Position numbers and translations under genes: made by a program
The notes under the pieces: generated by a model
Told to the model about the DNA's origin: nothing
Databases searched by the model: none
What the model saw: only the letters and a program-made list of their open reading frames with translations
In this document: one piece after another, positions 1 through 6,824 of the stretch
Layout of the letters: each line of letters starts with the position of its first letter
Position numbering within the stretch: the stretch's first letter is position 1
Source of the DNA: Clostridiales bacterium
Lineage (GTDB): Bacteria > Bacillota > Clostridia > Oscillospirales > Ruminococcaceae
Reading direction: 5' to 3'
Assembly (NCBI GenBank): GCA_012799315.1
Contig: JAAZLM010000035.1
Span: 1 to 7,253, forward strand
Length of the DNA: 7,253 nt

Positions 1-55
1 GTTAGATTTCTTTCGAGCATATACGTGCATTTTAGCGTATTTATTAGGAGTATTT

Positions 56-934
56 ATGATTAGAAGCATGACAGGATACGGTAGGTATCAAGAAGTAATT
101 GACGGTAGGGATGTATTGGTTGAAATTCGCTCCGTCAACCATAGATTTTATGAATTTTCGGCTCGTGTTCCAAGAGCATATGGATATCTTGAGGGGAACC
201 TCAAATCAATGTTGGGCGGTAAAATTACAAGAGGAAAGGTAGAAGTCAATGTTTCTATCTTCAATGCCGATGGGAAAGAAGCATTGATCGAGGCGAACCA
301 GTCAATAGCCGAGGGATATATAAATGCCTTGCGTTGTGTCAATAAGGAATTAGGGCTAGAAGACGATATAGCACTATCCCATATTATGCGGCTGCAAGAT
401 GTATTTATAGTAAAGAATGTAGTCGACGATGAGGAAGAAATTTGGGAATGTGTGCGTGCGGTCGCAGAAAATGCACTTGAGAGATTCCTCTATATGCGTG
501 AAGTCGAGGGGGAAAGCCTTAAAGCGGATATATTATCACGTCTTAATGTAATTGGTGGCATCGTCACAACTATTAACGATCGTTCACCCGAACTATGCAA
601 AGATTATCAGGAAAGATTATATGCAAAAATAACGGAACTCCTTGGGGCAACGAATGTCGACGAGCAAAGGATCCTGACCGAGGTGGCGATATTCGCTGAA
701 AAGACCGCAGTAGATGAAGAAATTGTCAGACTAGAAAGTCATATCGAGCAATTTATCACAATTCTTGAATCGGGCGGCGCCGTCGGGAGGAAGCTTGATT
801 TCCTAGTGCAGGAATTGAATCGTGAGATTAACACCATCGGCTCAAAGGCGCATGATATTGATATTACACGCATGGTCGTCGAGATAAAAAGCGAGATCGA
901 GAAAATACGAGAACAGATTCAGAACATTGAATAG
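56..934 (+). CDS. yicC: YicC/YloC family endoribonuclease
   Basis: The 292-residue protein has the usual length of the YicC/YloC family, cytoplasmic oligomeric endoribonucleases that cleave single-stranded RNA. The N-terminal domain begins with the family signature [10 protein letters not shown] (1-10), followed by [11 protein letters not shown] (23-33). The C-terminal DUF1732-type domain holds MREVEGESL (147-155), SHIEQF (228-233) and [20 protein letters not shown] (244-263), and ends in the characteristic [11 protein letters not shown]. The ATG at 56 has an AGGAG Shine-Dalgarno at 46-50 with 5-base spacing and begins exactly at the family's conserved start. It is the first complete gene in the window, 32 bases upstream of remA, which is its usual neighbour in Clostridia. 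Only 55 bases precede it and no clear promoter is visible there, so it may belong to a longer transcript. Family assignment is very secure; the RNase role is taken from characterised family members. Confidence 0.95.
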   Translation: MIRSMTGYGRYQEVIDGRDVLVEIRSVNHRFYEFSARVPRAYGYLEGNLKSMLGGKITRGKVEVNVSIFNADGKEALIEANQSIAEGYINALRCVNKELGLEDDIALSHIMRLQDVFIVKNVVDDEEEIWECVRAVAENALERFLYMREVEGESLKADILSRLNVIGGIVTTINDRSPELCKDYQERLYAKITELLGATNVDEQRILTEVAIFAEKTAVDEEIVRLESHIEQFITILESGGAVGRKLDFLVQELNREINTIGSKAHDIDITRMVVEIKSEIEKIREQIQNIE

Positions 935-955
935 TGGGCGGACAATTCCGCAAAT

Positions 956-960
956 GGAGG
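956..960 (+). promoter_or_regulatory. Ribosome binding site fixing the remA start
   Basis: GGAGG sits 6 bases before the ATG at 967 and 3 before the ATG at 964. The first spacing is normal and the second is too short, which favours 967 as the remA start. This agrees with the conserved family N-terminus. Confidence 0.75.
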
Positions 961-966
961 AATATG

Positions 967-1221
967 ATGAAGCTAATTAACATTGGTTTTGGCAATATGG
1001 TTTCGGCGAATCGCCTAATAGCAATTGTCAGCCCCGAATCCGCTCCGATTAAGAGAATAATTCAAGAGGTCAAGGAAAAAGGGATGCTCATTGACGCAAC
1101 ATACGGCAGGAGGACTAGAGCGGTTATTATAATGGATTCCGATCACGTCATTCTGTGCGCAGTGCAGCCGGAAACAATAGCAAGCAGGGTATATGGGGAG
1201 GATGAAGAACATGAAAAATAA
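967..1221 (+). CDS. remA: RemA family DNA-binding regulator (DUF370)
   Basis: This 84-residue protein matches the RemA/DUF370 family along its full length: [20 protein letters not shown] at the N-terminus, [13 protein letters not shown] (26-38), then [20 protein letters not shown] followed by a stretch ending [10 protein letters not shown]. In Bacillus, RemA is a small oligomeric DNA-binding protein that activates extracellular matrix and osmoprotection genes. In Clostridia the target genes are mostly unknown, so that role should not be transferred without care. I chose the second of two adjacent ATGs (964 and 967): GGAGG at 956-960 lies 6 bases before 967 but only 3 before 964, and family proteins start [11 protein letters not shown] longer GTG start at 934 would add a non-conserved tail. 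The acidic C-terminus (GEDEEHEK) overlaps the start of gmk by 11 bases, which suggests translational coupling. Confidence 0.95.
   Translation: MKLINIGFGNMVSANRLIAIVSPESAPIKRIIQEVKEKGMLIDATYGRRTRAVIIMDSDHVILCAVQPETIASRVYGEDEEHEK
1195..1201 (+). promoter_or_regulatory. Ribosome binding site fixing the gmk start, inside remA
   Basis: GGGGAGG lies within the last codons of remA. Three in-frame ATGs are possible for gmk (1193, 1202 and 1211). The first precedes the motif, the second touches it with no spacing, and only 1211 has a usable 9-base gap. Family N-termini also fit 1211. Confidence 0.75.
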
Positions 1222-1822
1222 TGGCGTTTTAATTGTACTGTCGGCACCATCCGGATGTGGTAAGGGAACAATTCTCAGCACTGTCCTAGAACAGAATGAT
1301 AATTTGTTCTATTCGATTTCCGCCACTACACGTGCCCCACGTGAGGGTGAGGAAGATGGCAAGCATTATCACTTTGTATCGAAGGATGAGTTCATGCAGC
1401 TCATCGATCGTGATGAAGTTCTTGAATATACCACATATTGTGATAATTACTATGGCACTCCTAGAAAGGCGGTCGAGGAGCAACTTGCAAAAGGGCGTGA
1501 CGTTATACTGGAAATTGAAGTTGACGGCGCTATGCAAATCAAAAATAGCTACCCTAATGCGGTTTTCGTCTTTATACTGCCCCCGTCTATCGCTGAATTA
1601 AAGCGCCGCCTTGGCAAAAGGGGAACGGAGAGCGAAGAAGTTATTGAAGGGCGATTAAAAGAAGCAGTCAATGAAATTGCAATGGCATATAAATACGATT
1701 ATATTATAGTGAACGACGAATTGGAGAAAGCCATAAACACACTTAATTGTGTGATCGGCGGCGAAAAACAAACAGTTAGTCGAATGATAAATAAAATTGA
1801 TGAGGTGTTAGATAATGCTTAG
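1211..1822 (+). CDS. gmk: Guanylate kinase
   Basis: Guanylate kinase transfers phosphate from ATP to GMP to give GDP, an essential cytoplasmic step of guanine nucleotide synthesis. The 203 residues match the usual length. The P-loop is at 12-20 (APSGCGKGT). The GMP-binding region follows as [20 protein letters not shown] (37-56), then [13 protein letters not shown] (72-84) and [12 protein letters not shown] (100-111). The lid region contains [18 protein letters not shown] (132-149), and IIVND (165-169) is the conserved C-terminal strand. The start at 1211 is chosen from Shine-Dalgarno spacing and because the protein then begins [15 protein letters not shown], as relatives do. It overlaps remA by 11 bases upstream and rpoZ by 8 bases downstream, so translation of these three genes is probably coupled. 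Nothing in the sequence looks defective. Confidence 0.97.
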   Translation: MKNNGVLIVLSAPSGCGKGTILSTVLEQNDNLFYSISATTRAPREGEEDGKHYHFVSKDEFMQLIDRDEVLEYTTYCDNYYGTPRKAVEEQLAKGRDVILEIEVDGAMQIKNSYPNAVFVFILPPSIAELKRRLGKRGTESEEVIEGRLKEAVNEIAMAYKYDYIIVNDELEKAINTLNCVIGGEKQTVSRMINKIDEVLDNA

Positions 1823-2039
1823 ACCAGCAGTGTCACAAATTTTAACAAAGAATGAGAGCAGCTATTCATTCGTGGTAGCTGTTGCAAAAAGAGCAAGGGA
1901 TCTGTCCGAGATTGCAACTGCGGATAGAGTTTTACTTGAGGAAAAGCCAGTTAAAACAGCATTGGAAGAATTTGCAGCAGGTAAGTTTAAAATTCGTGAA
2001 GACGTGTCGCTAAGGGAAAGCTCACTCAACGATTGCTAA
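1815..2039 (+). CDS. rpoZ: DNA-directed RNA polymerase omega subunit
   Basis: Omega is the small subunit that binds the beta-prime C-terminus and helps RNA polymerase assembly. The 74-residue protein shows the clostridial pattern: [10 protein letters not shown] at the start, then YSFVVAVAKRARDL (16-29) with the conserved AKRAR core, and EEKPVKTALEEFAAGKFKI (42-60), corresponding to the typical KPV..ALEEIAAGKI motif. The last fourteen or so residues are a variable tail. GAGGTG at 1802-1807 is a reasonable Shine-Dalgarno, 7 bases before the ATG, and lies inside the end of gmk, which the gene overlaps by 8 bases. The gene directly downstream in Clostridia is usually coaBC, but here priA follows. 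Family assignment is secure. Confidence 0.95.
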   Translation: MLRPAVSQILTKNESSYSFVVAVAKRARDLSEIATADRVLLEEKPVKTALEEFAAGKFKIREDVSLRESSLNDC

Positions 2040-2056
2040 TTGCAATACTTATAATG

Positions 2057-2086
2057 TTAACTGATATATGATAACTTGATTAAAAT
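2057..2086 (+). promoter_or_regulatory. Possible sigma-A type promoter before priA
   Basis: TTAACT (2057-2062) and TAAAAT (2081-2086) resemble -35 and -10 boxes with an 18-base spacer, and they fall in the widest gap of the window. A perfect TATAAT also occurs at 2050-2055 but has no matching -35 box at normal spacing. In AT-rich DNA such matches arise by chance, so this is only a candidate for an internal promoter driving priA and the downstream genes. Confidence 0.25.
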
Positions 2087-2140
2087 CTGCCTGCTAAATG
2101 CATGGCGGATTTAAATGCCAAAATGAATGGAAGTGGTGTC

Positions 2141-4591
2141 GTGAAGATAGCTAAAATTGCAATAGATAAAGCATCATATGGATATGATATGCTTTATAGC
2201 TACACGATACCCGAAGATATAAAATCAAGCATCATATGTGGTAGTAGGGTGCTTGTCCCATTTGGGAAGGGTAATAGAAAAAGAATAGGGATCGTCCTAG
2301 CAATTGAAGATAATTCCGGCGAGATAAGCAGGATAAAGCCGATTTCATCCATTATGCCGAATGATGTTCCGCTCAGTGAAGAAATGCTTGAGATAGTGCA
2401 TTGGCTGAAGGATAATACACTGTGCACATATTTCGAGGCGGTAAAGACGATAATGCCATCGGGATTCGGTGTCAATATATCGCAAAAATATCGCACAACG
2501 CAGGATATATCAGGGATCGAGCTTGACGATGAGGAAAGGGCATTGACTGCATTTTTATCAAATGCAAATAGTCAGAAAGAGATCGATTCGCTACTTGATT
2601 ATGAGGGCAATTCGCAGAAAGAACGAGTTGTCAAATCACTCATCGACAAAGGTGTTATTGAAGTAGTGCAGACTCTTAAAAGGAAAGTCGGGGACGAGGC
2701 TATTCAAATGGCACGCCTGAGCGAGAAATATCTGTCGGGCGAGAATTCATTCAAGCTAACCCCTAAGCAAAGGCAAGTTATAGATTGTCTACTGGGTGAG
2801 GAATCTGCCTCAATCAAGGAGATATGCTATATTTGTTCCGTGACACCTGTCGTTGTTAAAAATCTTGAGAAGGCGGGCGCTGTCGAGATATTCGAACAGG
2901 AAGTGCTCCGCACTCCCGAGGCAATGACGCAAAAGAATGAGAGCGTTGACGATATAGAATTGTCCGATGCCCAGAGCGATGTTTATGAAGGGATAGGAGA
3001 ATTAATAGATGCGGGCAAGCCGCAGGTCGCCTTATTAAGAGGGGTGACGGGCAGCGGTAAAACGCAAGTTTATTTAAAACTAATTGACAAATGCTTAAAA
3101 GCGGGCAAGCAAGCTATAATGCTAATTCCGGAGATTTCTCTAACACCGCAGATGTTACATATATTCCAGAATTTATTCGGTGATTTAGTAGCAATCATGC
3201 ATTCGGGATTATCACTTGGGCAAAGGGTCGACGAATATAAACGCATTAAAAGTGGAGAAGCTAGGATCGTTGTCGGCACGAGGAGTGCAGTATTTGCTCC
3301 GCTAGAGAATATAGGAATCATCATCATGGACGAGGAGGGCGAACATACCTATAAATCCGAGAGTTCGCCACGATACCATGCTAGAGAAGTTGCAAAATTG
3401 CGATGCGTCAAGCATAATGCGTTATTGCTATTAGGATCGGCAACACCGTCGATTGATAGCTATTACTTTGCTAGAACGGGTAGGTATAAATTATTTGAGC
3501 TAACCCAGAGATATGCCGATGCAGTTCTGCCACGTGTGTTCATGGTCGATATGCAGCAGGAATTGGCAAATGGCAATACGACGCAGTTAAGCTATCCACT
3601 AGTGCAGGAGATAGAAAAAAATCTTGAAAATGGCGAGCAAAGTATCCTCTTGCTTAATCGCCGAGGATATCATACCTATGTTGCTTGCATGACTTGTAAA
3701 GAGCCGCTCATATGTCCAAATTGCAATGTTGCGCTAACATTCCATAAAACGAATGGACGTGTAATTTGCCATTACTGCGGATATTCGCAGCAGCTTGAGC
3801 ATAAATGTAAGGAATGTGGCAGCGAATATATGAAGTTAACTGGAGCGGGCACGCAACGTGTTGTTGATGAGTTGCGTGATATTTTCCCATCTATTCGCAT
3901 TTTACGCATGGATGCCGATACAACGTATTCAAGATTCGCATATGAAAAGGGTTTTTCCGCCTTTGGTAGGGGAGAATATGATATAATGGTCGGCACGCAA
4001 ATGATCGCTAAAGGGCTTGACTTCCCCAATGTGACATTAGTCGGAGTGCTCAGCGTTGATAAAGCGCTATATGCAGGGGATTTTCGCAGTTATGAGAGGA
4101 CATTCTCACTTGTTACGCAAGTGGTAGGACGGGGTGGCAGGGGGGATATTCCAGCTAGAGCATATATACAGACTTTTTCCCCCGAACATTATGTTCTAAC
4201 ATTGGCGGCGATGCAAGATTTTGAATCGTTCTATGAGGACGAGGCAGCAATTAGAAAGGCACTATTATATCCGCCATTTTGCGATTTGTGCGTGATAGGA
4301 TTTAGCTCACTTGTAGAAATACGAGCGGAGAATGCGGCGAATATCTTCACTCAAATGCTTGCAAAACGACTTCAGCAAGAGGGTGGACAGATGCCGATTA
4401 GGGCACTTGGCCCAGCTAAAGCCATTTTGGGGAAGCTTAACGGCAGATTCCGATACAGGATTATCATAAAATGTAAGAATACATCAGCATTTAGAAAGGT
4501 AATATCCGATGTAATGATAGAGGCAGGACGAAGCAAGGATTTCGCCAATGTGCATATTAATGTTGATCTCAATGGCGACATTGGGCTATAA
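2141..4591 (+). CDS. priA: Primosomal protein N', replication restart helicase PriA
   Basis: PriA is the superfamily 2 helicase that recognises stalled forks and reloads the replicative helicase. Numbered from GTG 2141 (816 residues), the N-terminal DNA-binding domain begins with VKIAKIAIDKA and contains LVPFGKGNRKRIGIV. The Walker A motif is GVTGSGKT (301-308), followed by LIPEISLTPQ, then DEEG (397-400) and GSATPS (432-437). Eight cysteines at 516, 519, 525, 528, 543, 546, 556 and 559 form the two inserted zinc-binding sites. GTQMIAKG (618-625) and QVVGRGGRG (660-668) are the C-terminal helicase motifs. Odd point: the Walker B motif is DEEG where most PriA proteins have DEEH. Start choice is uncertain. 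In-frame ATGs at 2102 and 2123 would add 13 or 6 non-conserved residues and lack a Shine-Dalgarno; GTG 2141 has a GGAAGTGG sequence 4 bases upstream and matches the family N-terminus. Confidence 0.95.
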   Translation: MKIAKIAIDKASYGYDMLYSYTIPEDIKSSIICGSRVLVPFGKGNRKRIGIVLAIEDNSGEISRIKPISSIMPNDVPLSEEMLEIVHWLKDNTLCTYFEAVKTIMPSGFGVNISQKYRTTQDISGIELDDEERALTAFLSNANSQKEIDSLLDYEGNSQKERVVKSLIDKGVIEVVQTLKRKVGDEAIQMARLSEKYLSGENSFKLTPKQRQVIDCLLGEESASIKEICYICSVTPVVVKNLEKAGAVEIFEQEVLRTPEAMTQKNESVDDIELSDAQSDVYEGIGELIDAGKPQVALLRGVTGSGKTQVYLKLIDKCLKAGKQAIMLIPEISLTPQMLHIFQNLFGDLVAIMHSGLSLGQRVDEYKRIKSGEARIVVGTRSAVFAPLENIGIIIMDEEGEHTYKSESSPRYHAREVAKLRCVKHNALLLLGSATPSIDSYYFARTGRYKLFELTQRYADAVLPRVFMVDMQQELANGNTTQLSYPLVQEIEKNLENGEQSILLLNRRGYHTYVACMTCKEPLICPNCNVALTFHKTNGRVICHYCGYSQQLEHKCKECGSEYMKLTGAGTQRVVDELRDIFPSIRILRMDADTTYSRFAYEKGFSAFGRGEYDIMVGTQMIAKGLDFPNVTLVGVLSVDKALYAGDFRSYERTFSLVTQVVGRGGRGDIPARAYIQTFSPEHYVLTLAAMQDFESFYEDEAAIRKALLYPPFCDLCVIGFSSLVEIRAENAANIFTQMLAKRLQQEGGQMPIRALGPAKAILGKLNGRFRYRIIIKCKNTSAFRKVISDVMIEAGRSKDFANVHINVDLNGDIGL

Positions 4592-4652
4592 GGTGAAAAA
4601 GCTAGCTTATTTTATTAGTAGATATAAAATGCAATATGGAATATGATAAATT

Positions 4653-4661
4653 AAAGGAGGT
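4653..4661 (+). promoter_or_regulatory. Strong ribosome binding site fixing the def start
   Basis: AAAGGAGGT is a near-perfect Shine-Dalgarno with 8 bases between the GGAGG core and the ATG at 4669. It rules out the longer in-frame ATG at 4636, which would place this motif inside the coding region and add 11 residues unlike the family N-terminus. Confidence 0.85.
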
Positions 4662-4668
4662 AATATTC

Positions 4669-5130
4669 ATGGCATTAAGGGAAATAATAAGTGATAGCGA
4701 CGAAATATTAAGAAAGAAAAGTAAGCCGGTCACTTCTTTTGATAAAAAGTTATGGGAATTACTAGACGACATGAAAGAAACAATGGTGAATGCGGACGGT
4801 CTTGGACTAGCAGCTCCACAGGTAGGGATTCTTCGTCGCATTGCAATTATCGATATGGAGGATGGCATCTTAGAGCTAATCAATCCCGAGATAATATCGC
4901 AAAAGGGTAAACAGTGTGAAACTGAGGGATGTTTGTCATTCCCGGGTCAATATGGTTATGTTGACCGCCCAATGATTGTAAAAGTTCGAGCGCAGGATAG
5001 AGATGGCAATTTCTTTGAAGTCGAGGGTAAGGAGCTATATGCACGGGCATTTGCTCATGAGATTGATCATCTTGATGGAATCTTATTCATTGATAAGGTA
5101 ATTGAAATGGTAGACGTAGAAGGAAGGTAG
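4669..5130 (+). CDS. def: Peptide deformylase
   Basis: Peptide deformylase removes the formyl group from the N-terminal methionine of new proteins at the ribosome. The 153 residues carry all three family motifs: GLGLAAPQVG (44-53), EGCLSFPG (86-93) and HEIDHLDG (130-137). The metal ligands are expected to be Cys88, His130 and His134, with Glu131 catalytic and Gln51 supporting the transition state. The short form and the EGCLS/HEIDH combination fit the type 1 enzymes of Clostridia. The protein starts MALREIISDSDEILRKKS, where families typically have a hydrophobic start followed by D-x-x-LR. It lies 77 bases after priA and 8 bases before the chosen fmt start. This is the common def-fmt pairing, which couples formyl removal with formyl addition. 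No key residue is missing. Confidence 0.97.
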   Translation: MALREIISDSDEILRKKSKPVTSFDKKLWELLDDMKETMVNADGLGLAAPQVGILRRIAIIDMEDGILELINPEIISQKGKQCETEGCLSFPGQYGYVDRPMIVKVRAQDRDGNFFEVEGKELYARAFAHEIDHLDGILFIDKVIEMVDVEGR

Positions 5131-5138
5131 TGATACCG

Positions 5139-6083
5139 ATGAAAATTGTATATATGGGTACGCCGGAATTCGCATTACCTTGCCTTGCGTCATTGATAGA
5201 AAATCACGATGTTGCGGCAGTATTTTCCCAGCCGGATCGTCCACGTGGCAGGGGATATAAGCTAATGCCAACACCGGTGAAGAAGCTTGCTTTAGAACAT
5301 GGGATAGATGTATTCCAGCCTACAAGCTTCAAATCGGGCGAAGATGCGGACAATGCATATGAGATTTTGACGAAGATCGCCCCCGATGTTATTGTAGTTG
5401 TTGCCTATGGTGCGATATTGCCTGAAAGAATACTGGAGATACCGAAATACGGTTGTATAAATGTTCATGCGTCGTTGCTGCCAAAATATCGAGGAGCGGC
5501 GCCGATACAGTGGAGCGTAATCAATGGCGAGAAAGAAACGGGCATCACAACAATGCATATGGCACGTGGTCTAGATACGGGCGATATGATACTCAAAAAG
5601 AAAACGCAAATCGGCGAGAACGAAACAGCTACGGAATTGCACGATAGATTATCGCAGATGAGTGCGCCGCTATTGCTTGAAACATTGGATCTAATCGAGC
5701 AGGGCAACGCACCAAGAGAGGCGCAGAACCATGACGAACATACTTATGCGCCGCAGCTGACGAAAGAAATGTCGCTCATCGACTTTTCAAAACCAGCGCA
5801 GGAAGTGCACAATCTCATTCGTGGTCTGTCCGAATGGCCATGCGCCCAAATCACTGTATGCGACAAGGTGATGAAAATATATAAATCCGAATTAGTCGAG
5901 GAGGAATTTCCCGATAGCCAGCCGGGCGAAATTGTAAATTGTGATAATTTCACGGTTGCGTGCGGAGATAAGAGGGCGGTTCGTGTAATGGAATTGCAAA
6001 TCCGTGGATCGAGGCGAATGTGCACGCAAGCTTGCCTATGCGGGAATAAAATTAATCAAGGGGATATAATCTCCAATAAATAG
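5139..6083 (+). CDS. fmt: Methionyl-tRNA formyltransferase
   Basis: Fmt formylates the methionine on initiator tRNA using 10-formyltetrahydrofolate. The 314 residues have the normal two-domain layout. The N-terminal transferase domain begins MKIVYMGTPEFALP and contains FSQPDRPRGRG (29-39), then INVHASLLPKYRGAAPIQW (107-125), which carries catalytic Asn108 and His110, then GLDTGDM (144-150) with Asp146. The C-terminal tRNA-binding domain runs from about YAPQLTKE (203-210) and ends with RGSRRM and INQGDI, matching the family's GKKRM...G..I..G pattern. ATG 5139 is chosen because relatives start MKIVFMGTPEF; AGGAAGG at 5121-5127 lies 11 bases upstream, slightly long. A GTG at 5130 overlapping the def stop would add three residues but has only 2-base spacing. 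Together with def it forms a translation-initiation pair. Confidence 0.97.
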   Translation: MKIVYMGTPEFALPCLASLIENHDVAAVFSQPDRPRGRGYKLMPTPVKKLALEHGIDVFQPTSFKSGEDADNAYEILTKIAPDVIVVVAYGAILPERILEIPKYGCINVHASLLPKYRGAAPIQWSVINGEKETGITTMHMARGLDTGDMILKKKTQIGENETATELHDRLSQMSAPLLLETLDLIEQGNAPREAQNHDEHTYAPQLTKEMSLIDFSKPAQEVHNLIRGLSEWPCAQITVCDKVMKIYKSELVEEEFPDSQPGEIVNCDNFTVACGDKRAVRVMELQIRGSRRMCTQACLCGNKINQGDIISNK

Positions 6084-6085
6084 AC

Positions 6086-6099
6086 TGCTCAATCGAGCA
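6086..6099 (+). promoter_or_regulatory. Small hairpin abutting the peptidase ribosome binding site
   Basis: TGCTC (6086-6090) and GAGCA (6095-6099) are exact inverted arms of 5 bases around an AATC loop. The 3' arm ends on the first base of the AAGGAGG Shine-Dalgarno. No T-run follows, so this is not an intrinsic terminator. It could modulate ribosome access, or it could be chance given the short stem. Confidence 0.3.
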
Positions 6100-6105
6100 A
6101 GGAGG
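6099..6105 (+). promoter_or_regulatory. Ribosome binding site for the GTG-initiated peptidase
   Basis: AAGGAGG lies 5 bases before GTG 6111. The strong motif supports the non-ATG start. The next in-frame ATG lies far inside the conserved protein, so the GTG is needed to give a full-length product with its N-terminal membrane segment. Confidence 0.8.
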
Positions 6106-6110
6106 ACATA

Positions 6111-6791
6111 GTGTTATTTGATAATACCTATTTTATTTATGTAATACCAGCACTTATTATAACAATACTTGCACAAATTAATGTGAAATCTACATTCTCA
6201 AGATATAGCAAGGTTCGCAACAGCCGTGGCGTGACCGGGCAGGACGTTGCACGTCAAATCCTTGACGAGAACGGACTGTATAATGTGCGAATAGAACGTG
6301 TTCATGGATCACTGACCGATCATTATGATCCGAGTGCGAATGTTGTGAGATTGTCGGATTCCGTGCATGATAGCACATCGGTTGCGGCGATCGGGGTAGC
6401 AGCGCATGAAGTTGGCCATGCAATTCAGCATAGCACGGGCTATATCCCGATTAAAGTTCGTGCGGCGATTATACCGCTAACGCAGATAGGATCAATGCTT
6501 GCATTCCCTTTAGTATTAATCGGGCTATCTATGGCGAGTACATTTTTTGTAGATATTGGCATTTTGCTATTCGCTGCAGTAGTTCTTTTTCAGCTAGTGA
6601 CATTGCCAGTAGAATTCAATGCGAGCTTTAGAGCGATGCGATCCTTAAACGATAGGGACATCCTTTATGGGGACGAACTCAAAGGATCGAGGAAAGTCCT
6701 AACTGCGGCGGCGCTGACATATGTGGGCGCACTTGCGGTATCTCTACTACAATTACTCAGATTAATAAGTTTGAAGAATAATAGGCGGTAA
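6111..6791 (+). CDS. Membrane zinc metallopeptidase (YugP-like, Zn_peptidase_2 family)
   Basis: This 226-residue protein matches the YugP-like neutral zinc metallopeptidase family found across Firmicutes. It is predicted to be an integral membrane protease; its substrate is not known. Hydrophobic segments lie at about 7-22, 117-140, 145-166 and 197-217. The zinc-binding and catalytic motif is HEVGH (99-103) within VAAHEVGHAIQHSTGY, and LPVEFNAS (165-172) supplies the likely third ligand Glu168. The conserved YDPSANVVRLS (72-82) precedes the active site. It uses a GTG start with a strong AAGGAGG Shine-Dalgarno. It lies 27 bases after fmt, the place this family often occupies in Clostridia. A degenerate paralogue begins 33 bases downstream. 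Family call is secure; gene symbol left empty because naming is inconsistent outside Bacillus. Confidence 0.9.
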   Translation: MLFDNTYFIYVIPALIITILAQINVKSTFSRYSKVRNSRGVTGQDVARQILDENGLYNVRIERVHGSLTDHYDPSANVVRLSDSVHDSTSVAAIGVAAHEVGHAIQHSTGYIPIKVRAAIIPLTQIGSMLAFPLVLIGLSMASTFFVDIGILLFAAVVLFQLVTLPVEFNASFRAMRSLNDRDILYGDELKGSRKVLTAAALTYVGALAVSLLQLLRLISLKNNRR

Positions 6792-6824
6792 AACTCAAAT
6801 CTTACGAATATAGAGGGACATATT

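Noticed and set aside
21..40. ATACG/CGTAT inverted arms upstream of yicC as a regulatory hairpin.
   Set aside because: The stem has 5 pairs with a 10-base loop, and only 55 bases of upstream context are visible, so it cannot be told from chance.
1296..1601. A 101-codon open frame on the + strand inside gmk.
   Set aside because: It lies in another frame of a fully conserved guanylate kinase, has no ribosome binding site, and its translation resembles no family I recognise.
2056..2075. Imperfect inverted repeat GTTA...TAAC in the rpoZ-priA gap as a terminator.
   Set aside because: The arms contain almost no GC pairs beyond 4 bases, and no T-run follows.
3070..4029. Several 60-98 codon open frames on the minus strand opposite priA (similar ones oppose yicC, remA, def, fmt and the peptidase).
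   Set aside because: They mirror real coding sequence on the + strand, lack recognisable domains, and are expected by-products of codon bias.
4596..4616. Palindrome AAGCTAGCTT flanked by A-run and T-rich sequence in the priA-def gap, considered as an intrinsic terminator.
   Set aside because: The perfect palindrome is continuous and leaves no loop, the stem is too short and weak in GC, and the T-rich part is interrupted. It does not meet terminator criteria.
4600..4640. TATAAA/TAAAAT boxes near 4623-4630 as a promoter for def.
   Set aside because: No sequence close to TTGACA lies 16-18 bases upstream, and such boxes are frequent in this AT-rich gap.
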